Translations under genes and position numbers: made by a program
Shown: in pieces, positions 26,604 through 35,242 of the stretch
Position numbering within the stretch: the stretch's first letter is position 1
Layout: each line of letters begins with the position of its first letter
Notes under the pieces: generated by a model
The model's database searches: none
Seen by the model: the letters and a program-made list of their open reading frames with translations, nothing else
Told to the model about the DNA's origin: nothing
From: Gammaproteobacteria bacterium
Lineage (GTDB): Bacteria; Pseudomonadota; Gammaproteobacteria; Eutrophobiales; Eutrophobiaceae
DNA length: 52,534 nucleotides
Direction: 5' to 3'
NCBI GenBank assembly: GCA_030829985.1
Contig: JAURNW010000014.1
Location: 1 to 52,534 of the forward strand

Positions 26604-27434
26604 ATGTTTACTACATTAATTAATGAAACGGACTTGTTTAGCAATTACAAAAGTCCTGACTGGATGATCTTTGATGCACGTTATGATTTGATGGATAAGC
26701 ATGCAGGTAAAGAGGCCTATCGGCAAGGTCATATACCTGGTGCAATTTATGTGGATCTACATGATGATTTGAGTCGGTCACCTTCGACTAATAGAAGTCG
26801 ACACCCATTGCCCACGGCTAGCACAATGAAATTGCTATTTTCCGAGCTGGGCATTCGTCCCGATATGCAGGTAATTGTCTATGATGATGTGTTTGGTTCA
26901 TTCGCGGCACGGTTATGGTGGATGCTAAGGCAGGTGCAACATAAAAAGGTTGCTGTGCTTGATGGCGGCTGGCAAGCATGGAATGCCGCTAAAAGGCCAA
27001 TCAGTCTCGATATAGAGAGCAGAGTGACAACTGAATTTAATAACAATGTGACAGAACTGGATGTAGTAGACATAGGAGATGTCGAAAAATTTACACGCAT
27101 CATTGATTCAAGAGATCCTGCAAGATACAGAGGAGAACATGAGCCTATAGACAAAGCAGCTGGACATATTCCGGGTGCGATTAATCGTTTTTGGAAGGAC
27201 AATTTGTCTGAAAAGGGCGTTTTTAAATCTAAACGGCTTCTCAAGCAGGAGTTTAATGTGATATTGGGCGATATTGAATCTGAGGATACGGTAGTTTATT
27301 GTGGTTCAGGCGTGACCGCGTGCCATAATTTGCTGGCGGCAACGCATGCAGGGCTAAATTGTCCAAAATTATATGCAGGTTCCTGGAGTGAATGGAGTAG
27401 TACACCCGGAAAACCGGTGGCTATTGGTGGCTAG
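26604..27434 (+). CDS. sseA: Two-domain rhodanese / 3-mercaptopyruvate sulfurtransferase
   Basis: 276 residues from ATG 26604, which has AGGTGG 5 bases upstream; the frame also opens at ATG 26559 without an RBS. Two rhodanese domains are visible (DARYDLMDKHAGKEAYRQGH... and IIDSRDPARYRGEHEPIDKA). The active-site loop CGSGVTACHN in the second domain is of the 3-mercaptopyruvate type (CG[ST]GVTA) rather than CRKGVT of thiosulfate sulfurtransferases. Probable role: sulfane transfer from 3-mercaptopyruvate, in keeping with other sulfur genes nearby. Confidence 0.87.
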   Translation: MFTTLINETDLFSNYKSPDWMIFDARYDLMDKHAGKEAYRQGHIPGAIYVDLHDDLSRSPSTNRSRHPLPTASTMKLLFSELGIRPDMQVIVYDDVFGSFAARLWWMLRQVQHKKVAVLDGGWQAWNAAKRPISLDIESRVTTEFNNNVTELDVVDIGDVEKFTRIIDSRDPARYRGEHEPIDKAAGHIPGAINRFWKDNLSEKGVFKSKRLLKQEFNVILGDIESEDTVVYCGSGVTACHNLLAATHAGLNCPKLYAGSWSEWSSTPGKPVAIGG

Positions 27435-27523
27435 GCAGACTTCAAACTGAAATCAGTAAAACATTTCAGTATATTCTTAATAAACATATAATGTGCGCTC
27501 TCAGTGACTTAATACGTTAAACG

Positions 27524-29230
27524 ATGGATAAAATGTTCAGACTAATTATACAAACCCTACTACTACTGGTGTCTGTAAGTATTAATGCAGAACCAGAGCC
27601 AACAGAAGCTTTAGCTGTCGATGATATGCTTGAGGACGAAGTTGCGATTAGTATAGATGAAGATCTTGTCGAAGAGGAGTTCCTGTTTGAAGCATCTGTT
27701 CCGCTTATCAAGGATGTAATTTTAGTACTGGATAACTCCGGTAGTATGAAAAAAAATGATCCGAATTTTCTGGTAACAAAAGCGGTAAAGGAGTTCATAA
27801 GTCAGCAGGATGAACATACACGGGTCGGTATCGTTATTTTCGACCAGGGGGTTCGGCTTCCGGTCGCATTGACAAATGCGTCATTAAATAACCGTGACGC
27901 GATACTCAATAGTATCGAAGAAATAAATTACAAAGGACTTTTTACCGACAGTCCTGCTGGTATCGAGCGCGCAATTTATGAATTGAAGAATAATGGACGC
28001 CCAGAAGCAGAAAAATCTATCATCTTTATGACGGATGGCATCGTTGATACGGGTGCACCAGATCGTGATCTGGAAAAATCAAAATGGTTGCGTGAAGATC
28101 TGGCTCCGGATGCAGCTGATAATGAGATCAAGATATTTGGTATTGCTTTTACAGAAGCAGCTGATTTCCAGTTAATACAATCAATCGCTCAGAAAACCAA
28201 TGGTGAGTACTATCGGGCGTTGCAAGCGAGTGATCTACAAAATGTCTTTGAGCAGATTAATACAATCATCAATACACCTCCTGAACCTGAAATAGTAGAG
28301 CCTGTTCCTGTGATAGATACCCCGGCTCCAGTAGTACAGCAACAAGCACCACCACCGGTCATTATCGAAGTGCCGGCGCAGACGATGGGACAGGAAGAGC
28401 GAATTCGATCGATTATTATGATTGCAGCGGCAATTGTATTAACCATCACATTATTAGGCATACTCATACTGCTATTACGACGCAATCGTGATTTAAAAGC
28501 AGTTGCAAATGAATCTGTGCAAGAGGCATACATTAATGACTTGCAAGGAAAGACAGATCAGCAGACACACAAACTGAGTACCAAGCCAGTCATGTTTGGT
28601 CGGGTTGCTGGAAAGGATACTGATCACCTCGACTATATTGTAGTGAATGAAACAACTATTGGTCGTCGTCACGCATTAATTGAATATAAAGATTATTCCT
28701 TCTGGATTATTGATCAAGGTAGTATTAATGGCACTTTTGTTAATGGTGAAGCAGTGAGTACTGAAGTCAGATTAAAGCATGGTGATCGAATTCGATTACA
28801 CAAATGTGAGTTTGAATTCATTATGCCGGAGATGGAAGATAGCGGCATGACTGTTATTTCCAATACAGTCTTCGCCAATCAGCCAGTTGTTGATGAGGAT
28901 GAGGAAGCAACGGTAATGCGTGACCATGGTGCTTCAGAAGTATTGAGCGAGGAAGAATTAATTAAAGCTGCAGACTCAGATATGGACTTCGATTTGACTG
29001 GCCCGGACACGGGTGATGAACTTTCGGATTTGTACGAGCCTGATCCGGATGAAGAAGATACTATAATTCGTGAATTGCCTGCTGATAATCAAAGTGCAGA
29101 TGAACCAGAATTTATATTAGATGAAGATGACATTGATTCTGAAGATGAGACTATCATGTTGGACGACGGTGATACCGATGTTCCTGATGAAGACGATGAT
29201 GATGCCACTCTACGCAAAGAAGATATCTAG
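27524..29230 (+). CDS. vWA - transmembrane - FHA protein with Thr-motif acidic tail
   Basis: 568 residues. Signal peptide (1-24), periplasmic vWA domain with MIDAS D70-N-S72-G-S74 and IFMTDGIVDTG, a Pro-rich linker, one membrane helix at about 293-318, and a cytoplasmic FHA domain at about 355-430 with TTIGRRHALIEY and GSINGTFVNG. The last 110 residues are very acidic and hold four similar Thr sites: EEATVMR (T463), EEDTIIR (T513), EDETIML (T543) and DDATLRK (T562). These look like kinase sites whose phospho-forms an FHA domain could bind, in cis or trans. The design would transmit a periplasmic vWA binding event to phospho-signalling inside. Confidence 0.87.
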   Translation: MDKMFRLIIQTLLLLVSVSINAEPEPTEALAVDDMLEDEVAISIDEDLVEEEFLFEASVPLIKDVILVLDNSGSMKKNDPNFLVTKAVKEFISQQDEHTRVGIVIFDQGVRLPVALTNASLNNRDAILNSIEEINYKGLFTDSPAGIERAIYELKNNGRPEAEKSIIFMTDGIVDTGAPDRDLEKSKWLREDLAPDAADNEIKIFGIAFTEAADFQLIQSIAQKTNGEYYRALQASDLQNVFEQINTIINTPPEPEIVEPVPVIDTPAPVVQQQAPPPVIIEVPAQTMGQEERIRSIIMIAAAIVLTITLLGILILLLRRNRDLKAVANESVQEAYINDLQGKTDQQTHKLSTKPVMFGRVAGKDTDHLDYIVVNETTIGRRHALIEYKDYSFWIIDQGSINGTFVNGEAVSTEVRLKHGDRIRLHKCEFEFIMPEMEDSGMTVISNTVFANQPVVDEDEEATVMRDHGASEVLSEEELIKAADSDMDFDLTGPDTGDELSDLYEPDPDEEDTIIRELPADNQSADEPEFILDEDDIDSEDETIMLDDGDTDVPDEDDDDATLRKEDI

Positions 29231-29330
29231 TTAATTTCTCAATTTTATTCGGCGTATAATAATTAATATCACGTTTGTTTAATGTATATCGGCATTTTCA
29301 ATTAAATATTCAATATCCAGACCCGCCAAA

Positions 29331-29359
29331 ATCAGCCTAATTGCTGTTATCAGGCTGAT
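29331..29359. promoter_or_regulatory. Inverted repeat overlapping the probable birA promoter
   Basis: ATCAGCCT (29331-29338) and AGGCTGAT (29352-29359) form a perfect 8-bp inverted repeat with a 13-base loop. A TTGCTG (29341-29346) and a TATAAT (29362-29367), 15 bases apart, could be -35 and -10 elements of birA. There is no T tract, so it is not a clear terminator. It may be an operator. Confidence 0.4.
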
Positions 29360-29397
29360 GATATAATTACCGTTACCGTCATTTCAGTATTTATCTT

Positions 29398-30378
29398 ATG
29401 CACAAAGGGCAATTCGATCTTCTATCTGCGATAGCAGATGGTCATTTTCATTCAGGCCAGGAACTTGCTGCGAAATTAAAAGTTTCGAGAGCAGCAATAT
29501 GGAAATCGATAAAACAGATTGAATCGCTCGGGCTGCCTGTTGAAGCTGTCCGTGGAAAGGGATATTGCCTCGTAGCTCCTGTCGAATTGTTGTCTGAAGA
29601 TTTAATTAAAGCCTCATTAACATCTCAGGCCAAGCAATACTGTAATAATATAGAGGTGCTGTTTAAAACAAGTTCAACAAACGCCATATTATTAAATCAG
29701 TTAGCGACAGCAGAAGTTCATGGCAAGGTGGTTTTAGCAGAATATCAATCTGAAGGTCGAGGTCGCAGAGGTAAAAAGTGGGTTTCTCCACTGGCTAGCG
29801 GGATTAGTCTTAGTGTGGCCTGGCATTTTGATATAGCGCCAGGCGCTCTGGGGTTATTGTCACTGTATATGGGCGTTGCAGTGGCTCGTACTTTACTCCA
29901 ATCAGGTTTAATAGATGTTAGTTTAAAATGGCCCAATGATGTGGTTGTGAATGATAAAAAGTTAGGTGGAATATTACTGGAGTTGCGCGGCGAGGCGAGT
30001 GGTCCGGTTGATGTCGTCGTCGGTATCGGGCTTAATTACAACTTACCATCTAAAATTATTTCTGATATTGATCAGGCTGTGTGTGATATATGTAATCTGA
30101 GCAATAAACGATTGTCCAGGAACTATATCGTTGCCACATTATTATCGAATGTATTTGAAGTGCTTCACGACGTGCAAGCGGGCGTTAGTACAAAACTTAT
30201 AGATGAGTGGCGGCAGTTTGATCACTATAGGGGGCGTGAAGCAAAATTAGTTATGTCTGATAAGAAAATTGAAGGCGTGTTAAAAGGGGTGGATGATCAG
30301 GGGCAATTATTGATGCTTGTCGATGGTGTAGTGGAACGATATACCGCAGGTGAAATTAGTTTGAGGCTAAAACAATGA
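29398..30378 (+). CDS. birA: Bifunctional biotin-protein ligase / biotin repressor
   Basis: 326 residues. An N-terminal winged helix (GQELAAKLKVSRAAIWKSIKQ) is followed by the ligase domain with the biotinyl-AMP loop GRGRRGKKWVSP and the KWPNDV motif, then the small C-terminal SH3-like domain. It attaches biotin to acetyl-CoA carboxylase BCCP; the HTH shows that it is a class II enzyme able to repress target promoters. It overlaps coaX by four bases (ATGA). Confidence 0.95.
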   Translation: MHKGQFDLLSAIADGHFHSGQELAAKLKVSRAAIWKSIKQIESLGLPVEAVRGKGYCLVAPVELLSEDLIKASLTSQAKQYCNNIEVLFKTSSTNAILLNQLATAEVHGKVVLAEYQSEGRGRRGKKWVSPLASGISLSVAWHFDIAPGALGLLSLYMGVAVARTLLQSGLIDVSLKWPNDVVVNDKKLGGILLELRGEASGPVDVVVGIGLNYNLPSKIISDIDQAVCDICNLSNKRLSRNYIVATLLSNVFEVLHDVQAGVSTKLIDEWRQFDHYRGREAKLVMSDKKIEGVLKGVDDQGQLLMLVDGVVERYTAGEISLRLKQ

Positions 30379-31121
30379 AGCTCTTGCTGGATATTGGTAA
30401 TTCGTCTGTTAACTGGGCAATGGAAGATAATCTTCGGTTTGAAAGTGAAGGTGCTTTTAGTTACCAAAAAGATAATATTGAACACAGTCTCCAGGAAAAC
30501 CTTTCATCCTTACAAGCGCCGACCGAGGTGTTGCTCTCGAATGTGGCAGGTCAGGATGTATACACGCACCTCGATAATTGGGTACAACAACACTGGCAAC
30601 GTCAGTTATGGGAACCTCGTGTCAGCGCACAATTAAATGGGCTTAAAAATAGTTATATTGATACACAACAGTTAGGACTTGATCGCTGGTTAGCGATGCT
30701 GGCTGCCTGGGATAAATATCAATCAGCTTTGTGTATTGTAGACTGTGGCAGTGCATTAACTATTGATTCTATTGATGATGGCGGGAATCATATGGGTGGG
30801 TATATTGTTCCTGGTGTAGAATTAATGCAGCAAGCACTTATTATGAATACAGCACGCATAAAAGTGTCTATTAATAAACTTGCTTCACTTGAATATGCGA
30901 ATAATACTCAAGCAGCTATAAACAACGGTGCTTTTCTTGCCGCAGTTTCAATGATCGATCGTGTTGTGAATAATATGCAAAATGAATTACACGCTTCGCC
31001 CACATGTATAATATCCGGTGGTATGGCAGAATTAATTAATCCCTTACTTAAAGAACCATTTAAATATGAGCCTAATCTGGTATTAAATGGACTTTTAATC
31101 GCTCAAAAGAATTCGACATGA
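30375..31121 (+). CDS. coaX: Type III pantothenate kinase
   Basis: 248 residues. The first residues MKLLLDIGNSSVNWA hold the D-x-GN phosphate loop of CoaX, and LGLDRWLAMLAAW and IVDCGSALTIDSI are the other diagnostic motifs of the acetate/sugar kinase fold. It catalyses the first step of coenzyme A synthesis. It overlaps birA and the SPOR-domain gene by ATGA on both sides; birA-coaX-SPOR is a common gammaproteobacterial order. Confidence 0.95.
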   Translation: MKLLLDIGNSSVNWAMEDNLRFESEGAFSYQKDNIEHSLQENLSSLQAPTEVLLSNVAGQDVYTHLDNWVQQHWQRQLWEPRVSAQLNGLKNSYIDTQQLGLDRWLAMLAAWDKYQSALCIVDCGSALTIDSIDDGGNHMGGYIVPGVELMQQALIMNTARIKVSINKLASLEYANNTQAAINNGAFLAAVSMIDRVVNNMQNELHASPTCIISGGMAELINPLLKEPFKYEPNLVLNGLLIAQKNST

Positions 31122-31957
31122 AATGGTTATTTATCTTATTACTGGTCGTTAATGTTGTTTATTTGGGCTGGGAAATGGATCGTGATGTGAAGTTGGATTA
31201 TGCCAATGTATCAGATGCGGTCAAAATCCCTGCGGGTACACAACGGCTGTCATTATTAAGCGAACTTGATGAACTTCCGGAAACAAGAATCCGTAACATG
31301 CCCGAAACTGAAAATTCGTTGGAGTATTTTAATTCTGAACCAGTGTTGCCCGTTGCTTTAAATCCAAATACAGAAAAACTGGTTGAATCACTCCTCTCAG
31401 AAACGAATACACTGCAACAGGACAATATGACTATAGTCCCGGATTTTGAAAATAATACATTGACGACTTATTCAGCGCCCGAAGTTCCCGTATGCTATCG
31501 ATATGGGCCGATCCCTAACCTGAAAGAATCTAATCTATTATCTGAGTGGCTGGATGATAGAGGTATTTTTTATAAGCAAAAGGAAACGGACGAGCAGGGC
31601 AGACAATTATTCTGGGTTTATTTGACACCACGTGATTCGCGGGCTTCAGCTGAGGCAGCAATGAAAGACTTGCAGCTTAAAGGAGTAAAAGATATAAGGT
31701 TGATAAATGAAGGGGATCTGTCAAATGCCATTTCATTGGGTTTGTTTTCCAGCCAAGCTGCCATCAACCGCCGCTTGAATGAGATTAAAGCAAAGAGATA
31801 TCAGTCTGTTGTCATACCTTATTCCGGGGGGAATAAAATACATTGGTTTGACGTCCGTGTTATCAAAGACTCTTATTATGTAAATGATTTGTTCACCGGA
31901 TTGCCAGCAAGATTTAACGCATTACCAGTTGATTGCAATGAAATTGCTATGCAATAA
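31118..31957 (+). CDS. Membrane-anchored SPOR-like domain protein
   Basis: 279 residues. One N-terminal helix (MKWLFILLLVVNVVYLGWEM) anchors it in the inner membrane. The middle is unstructured, and residues about 125-215 (FWVYLTPRDSRASAEAAMKD, DLSNAISLGLFSSQAAINRR) resemble the SPOR fold that binds denuded glycan strands of peptidoglycan at the division site. It is translationally coupled to coaX (ATGA). Confidence 0.8.
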   Translation: MKWLFILLLVVNVVYLGWEMDRDVKLDYANVSDAVKIPAGTQRLSLLSELDELPETRIRNMPETENSLEYFNSEPVLPVALNPNTEKLVESLLSETNTLQQDNMTIVPDFENNTLTTYSAPEVPVCYRYGPIPNLKESNLLSEWLDDRGIFYKQKETDEQGRQLFWVYLTPRDSRASAEAAMKDLQLKGVKDIRLINEGDLSNAISLGLFSSQAAINRRLNEIKAKRYQSVVIPYSGGNKIHWFDVRVIKDSYYVNDLFTGLPARFNALPVDCNEIAMQ

Positions 31958-32035
31958 GGAAATCCTTAGAATATGCCCACAAAATTTCCACGCAAGAATT
32001 AAGTATTGATATACTCTGAGGCAATAGTGTTTATT

Positions 32036-32109
32036 GCCCCGATAGTTAAATGGTATAACCGGTGATTTGTAATCACCTATTGGGGGTTCGATTCCCTCTC
32101 GGGGCTCCA
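32036..32109 (+). tRNA. tRNA-Thr (UGU)
   Basis: 74 nt. Acceptor stem GCCCCGA (32036-32042) pairs with TCGGGGC (32099-32105), then U and an encoded CCA. The anticodon arm GGTGA-TTTGTAA-TCACC has anticodon TGT, which reads ACA. The T arm GGGGG-TTCGATT-CCCTC is regular. It stands alone between the SPOR-domain gene and the TPR gene. A protein frame called across it is a shadow. Confidence 0.95.
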
Positions 32110-32162
32110 ATCTGGTAAAACGGATTGAATAGGTATATCAATATATTATTAATGGAACGTCC

Positions 32163-33143
32163 ATGACCTTTTATAAAATTATTATTTCCATTTGGTTGAG
32201 CTTATTGTGTATAGCCAGTAGCCATGCTGAACCTGCATATAACGACATTCAGCTTTTAATTAATCAGGAACAATTTAACAAAGCGCTTACGCACACTGAA
32301 GATCAACTTGCGTCAAATAAGTCAGATATTAAATTACAATTTATGAAAGGCCTGATTTTGACACGCCTGGATCGATTTAGTGAGGCTGAACAGGTTTTCA
32401 TTCAGCTAACGACAAATAACCCGGATTTACCAGAACCTTATAATAATCTAGCTGTTGTCTATGCTGCACAAGGGAAATATGTTGAAGCTGAAGCAGCTCT
32501 CAAAAATGCTATTAATACCCATCCAAGTTATGCCACAGCGCATGAAAATCTGGGTGATATTTATGCCAAAATGGCCAGTCGAGCCTATAATCAGGCATTG
32601 GAACTGGACACTAGTAATAGAACTGCTCGAGAAAAATTATCATTGGTCAATGAATTAATTTCCGCTCCCCCGAAAACCATCATCACCAATAAGGAAGAGC
32701 TTGCTGTCCCGGTCAAGACTGAAGTCGTAGCCACAAATACGCAGCAGGCTGAAGTCACATCGCCCGAGCCAGAAAAAGAGAATGTTGAAGAAGTTATTGC
32801 CCAAAATAGAATTGATGTAGATTCAGCGGTGAAGAATTGGGTCAATGCCTGGTCTGCACAGGATGTAAAAACATATCTTGCGAGTTATGCGCAGGAATTT
32901 GTGCCACCGAATCAATTGAGCCGTAAGGAATGGGAAAAGGATCGGTATATACGTTCAGCCAAACCCAGCTATATCAAGGTCACATTATCTGGTGTAAAAA
33001 TTAATCTGCATGGGAAAGATTATGCTGAAATTAAATTCACACAGAGCTATCAGTCTAATACTTATAGCGATAAGGTTAAAAAAGAACTATTAATGCGCAA
33101 GGTTTCAGATAAATGGTTGATTACAAAGGAGATAACGCGTTAA
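32163..33143 (+). CDS. Exported TPR protein with C-terminal NTF2-like (Cds6-type) domain
   Basis: 326 residues. Signal peptide ending SSHAEP, then about three tetratricopeptide repeats (for example PEPYNNLAVVYAAQGKYVEAE), a Pro/Val-rich linker, and a C-terminal domain of about 105 residues (AVKNWVNAWSAQDVKTYLAS... to KWLITKEITR) that matches the Cds6-type nuclear-transport-factor-2-like fold. The same domain ends the next gene's product, which is an L,D-transpeptidase, and the two genes are 11 bases apart. It is probably an accessory of periplasmic wall remodelling. Confidence 0.82.
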   Translation: MTFYKIIISIWLSLLCIASSHAEPAYNDIQLLINQEQFNKALTHTEDQLASNKSDIKLQFMKGLILTRLDRFSEAEQVFIQLTTNNPDLPEPYNNLAVVYAAQGKYVEAEAALKNAINTHPSYATAHENLGDIYAKMASRAYNQALELDTSNRTAREKLSLVNELISAPPKTIITNKEELAVPVKTEVVATNTQQAEVTSPEPEKENVEEVIAQNRIDVDSAVKNWVNAWSAQDVKTYLASYAQEFVPPNQLSRKEWEKDRYIRSAKPSYIKVTLSGVKINLHGKDYAEIKFTQSYQSNTYSDKVKKELLMRKVSDKWLITKEITR

Positions 33144-33154
33144 TTTTTAGTGTG

Positions 33155-34369
33155 ATGAAGATTAATTGTAAGCCTCTTTTCTTTATAATTTTTATTTGCA
33201 GTTTCACTTTGCATGTAAATGCTGGCGATTTACTCTCCAAAGCAACCTCTGATCAAGGGTTAGAGACTCACTCTGAGGGTTTGTTAATCAATGCTGTAGA
33301 ACATATAAAAAACAATAATATCAAAGAAGCGCTAAAAGATTTAAGTCAATTGATACAAATAAATCCGGATTTTAAAGCCGCCCAGTTAATGTATGCAGAC
33401 TTAATGTTGGCTCGTTCTCAAATCATTACTGATTTTGGTAATATCCCAAATGCTTCATTTGAACGTATCACAGCCCTTAGAGATGAGGTTCAGGCGCGTT
33501 GGCGATATTACAAGGCGCCTGTTGATCGAAACAAGGTACCTTCTTCATTAATACAAATTGCAAACAAACAGGATCATATTATCGTTGTTGATTCTTCCCG
33601 TTCACGTTTATTTTTATTTGAAAATAAAAATGGTGTGCCAACCTTGACCAAGGATTTTTATATCACGATAGGCAAGAATGGTACGGGAAAATATATGGAA
33701 GGAGATAAAAAGACTCCTGTTGGCGTGTATTTTGTCACTGGCTTTATCAAGCCGGACGAATTGCCTGATCTTTATGGTGATGGAGCATACCCTATAAATT
33801 ACCCTAATGCCTGGGATCAGCGTCATGGACGTACGGGTTACGGTATATGGCTACATGGGACACCCAGCAAAACCTATAGTCGTCCACCAAGAGACAGTAA
33901 TGGTTGTGTGATTGTTAGTAATCAGGATTTAAATATCCTTTCGCCATTTATTAAAAAAGGACACACACCCGTTATCATTTCTGATTCTATCGATTGGGTT
34001 TCAAAACAGGAATGGCAAAAACGCAGCGATGACTATGAAAAATTTGTTGAAACATGGCGTCAGGACTGGGAGAGTCGAGATGCAAATTTATATCTTCGCC
34101 ATTATTCAAAAGAATATTCAGGCCTGGGTAAAGACTATGATTCCTGGGTTGAATATAAACGCCGGGTTAATCCATCAAAAAAATTCATTAAGGTAAACCT
34201 GACAGATACCAGTATATTTCTTTATCCCGGTGAAGATCAGTTAATGGTTGTCACATTTGATCAGGATTATGCCAGTGATAATTTTCATAAAAAATTTACT
34301 AAACGTCAGTATTGGCGTAAGGAAAACGATGGCCAATGGCGAATTATTTATGAAGGGGCGGCTACCTGA
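33155..34369 (+). CDS. L,D-transpeptidase (YkuD) with C-terminal NTF2-like domain
   Basis: 404 residues from ATG 33155 (MKINCKPLFFIIFICSFTLHV signal peptide); an upstream ATG inside the previous gene is unlikely. The YkuD catalytic domain is seen from HIIVVDSSRSRLFLFENKNG to the active site IWLHGTPS...SNGCVIVS, with Cys251 as nucleophile. The last 100 residues (FVETWRQDWESRDANLYLRH...) are the same NTF2-like domain as in the preceding protein. It makes 3-3 peptidoglycan cross-links or attaches proteins to the wall. Its 3' end overlaps the converging M14 peptidase gene by 22 bases. Confidence 0.9.
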   Translation: MKINCKPLFFIIFICSFTLHVNAGDLLSKATSDQGLETHSEGLLINAVEHIKNNNIKEALKDLSQLIQINPDFKAAQLMYADLMLARSQIITDFGNIPNASFERITALRDEVQARWRYYKAPVDRNKVPSSLIQIANKQDHIIVVDSSRSRLFLFENKNGVPTLTKDFYITIGKNGTGKYMEGDKKTPVGVYFVTGFIKPDELPDLYGDGAYPINYPNAWDQRHGRTGYGIWLHGTPSKTYSRPPRDSNGCVIVSNQDLNILSPFIKKGHTPVIISDSIDWVSKQEWQKRSDDYEKFVETWRQDWESRDANLYLRHYSKEYSGLGKDYDSWVEYKRRVNPSKKFIKVNLTDTSIFLYPGEDQLMVVTFDQDYASDNFHKKFTKRQYWRKENDGQWRIIYEGAAT

Positions 34370-35235
34370 TTTTTATCCAGTGATTCTATGTAGGCTTCTT
34401 CCGTAATATTCTCACTTAACCATTTCACCATATCACGCCAGATACTGCTTATCTCACTTCTGGTCGGCATGATTCCGGCGTAGGGAAGTTCAATCGTCAC
34501 GACCGGTATCTCACGCTGAATACCAGCATAATTACCCAACGAACCTGGATAGGTCCCTAATAAGTTTAGATAAAGACGTCCTAATTTATAAGGACCATTG
34601 CGCGGACCATCGTAATCAACTATTCCATGTGGTGCATGAACTGCGACAATCACATCGGGATTAAATTCATTGATATACTCAGCTAGCCAGCTTGATTCAG
34701 GCTCGCTTAATGCTGCTTTACCGGGATAACGTCTTGGGTTTTTGTCCGTTTTATCTACCCAGTATTTAAGCGCCGTATTTTCCCAATCTTCCATAGGGAA
34801 GTTACGATTTAGATCAACGTCATTTTCATTCATACGTTGCGAGTCTTTTCTTAATAGACCATCAGGGTTTAACAAAGGGATAATATTCCAATGAAACAGC
34901 CCGGAGTGATATTCATCCAGGATTCGCATCCATTTAAAAATTATACTAACCGATGAATATTCATCACCATGGATTCCACCTATTAATAAAACTTTCCCTA
35001 GCGGTGACCGACTTGGGAGTGGCGGATATTCTTTTAATAATATCGGGGCTCCTTTAACTGAACGTCCATCTGTAGCTACGAGATTGATTGCCAGACAATC
35101 ATTAACATTGACACTGCCTAATTTGTCACCAATACGTTTACATTCCTGTTCAACAAGAATTTGATTCTCATCAGCTTGAACAGGTAAAAAAGGAAATAGG
35201 GTTAAAAAGGTTATTGTTATAATTAATTTATTCAT
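34348..35235 (-). CDS. Exported M14 zinc carboxypeptidase, MpaA-like
   Basis: 295 residues with signal peptide (ending VQADEN). Zinc ligands appear in GGIHGDEYSS and, later, VIVAVHAPHG; substrate-binding Arg/Asn in DVDLNRNFPMEDW; catalytic Glu in VVTIELPYAG. This is the M14 subgroup of murein tripeptide amidase MpaA, which cuts gamma-D-Glu-diaminopimelate bonds; MpaA of E. coli is cytoplasmic, but this one has a signal peptide, so it may work in the periplasm. The tail-to-tail overlap with the L,D-transpeptidase gene suggests a shared wall theme. Confidence 0.82.
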   Translation of the reverse strand: MNKLIITITFLTLFPFLPVQADENQILVEQECKRIGDKLGSVNVNDCLAINLVATDGRSVKGAPILLKEYPPLPSRSPLGKVLLIGGIHGDEYSSVSIIFKWMRILDEYHSGLFHWNIIPLLNPDGLLRKDSQRMNENDVDLNRNFPMEDWENTALKYWVDKTDKNPRRYPGKAALSEPESSWLAEYINEFNPDVIVAVHAPHGIVDYDGPRNGPYKLGRLYLNLLGTYPGSLGNYAGIQREIPVVTIELPYAGIMPTRSEISSIWRDMVKWLSENITEEAYIESLDKNQVAAPS

Positions 35236-35242
35236 GATGCGC

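Noticed and set aside
24395-29230. TerY-P or VMAP-type vWA/kinase conflict system
   Set aside because: The kinase is almost 17 kb away from the vWA-FHA gene, no PP2C phosphatase or effector gene is present, and the vWA domain is predicted outside the cytoplasm.
31922-32110. Minus-strand 62-codon frame
   Set aside because: It runs across the tRNA-Thr gene and the end of the SPOR-domain gene; no RBS or domain.
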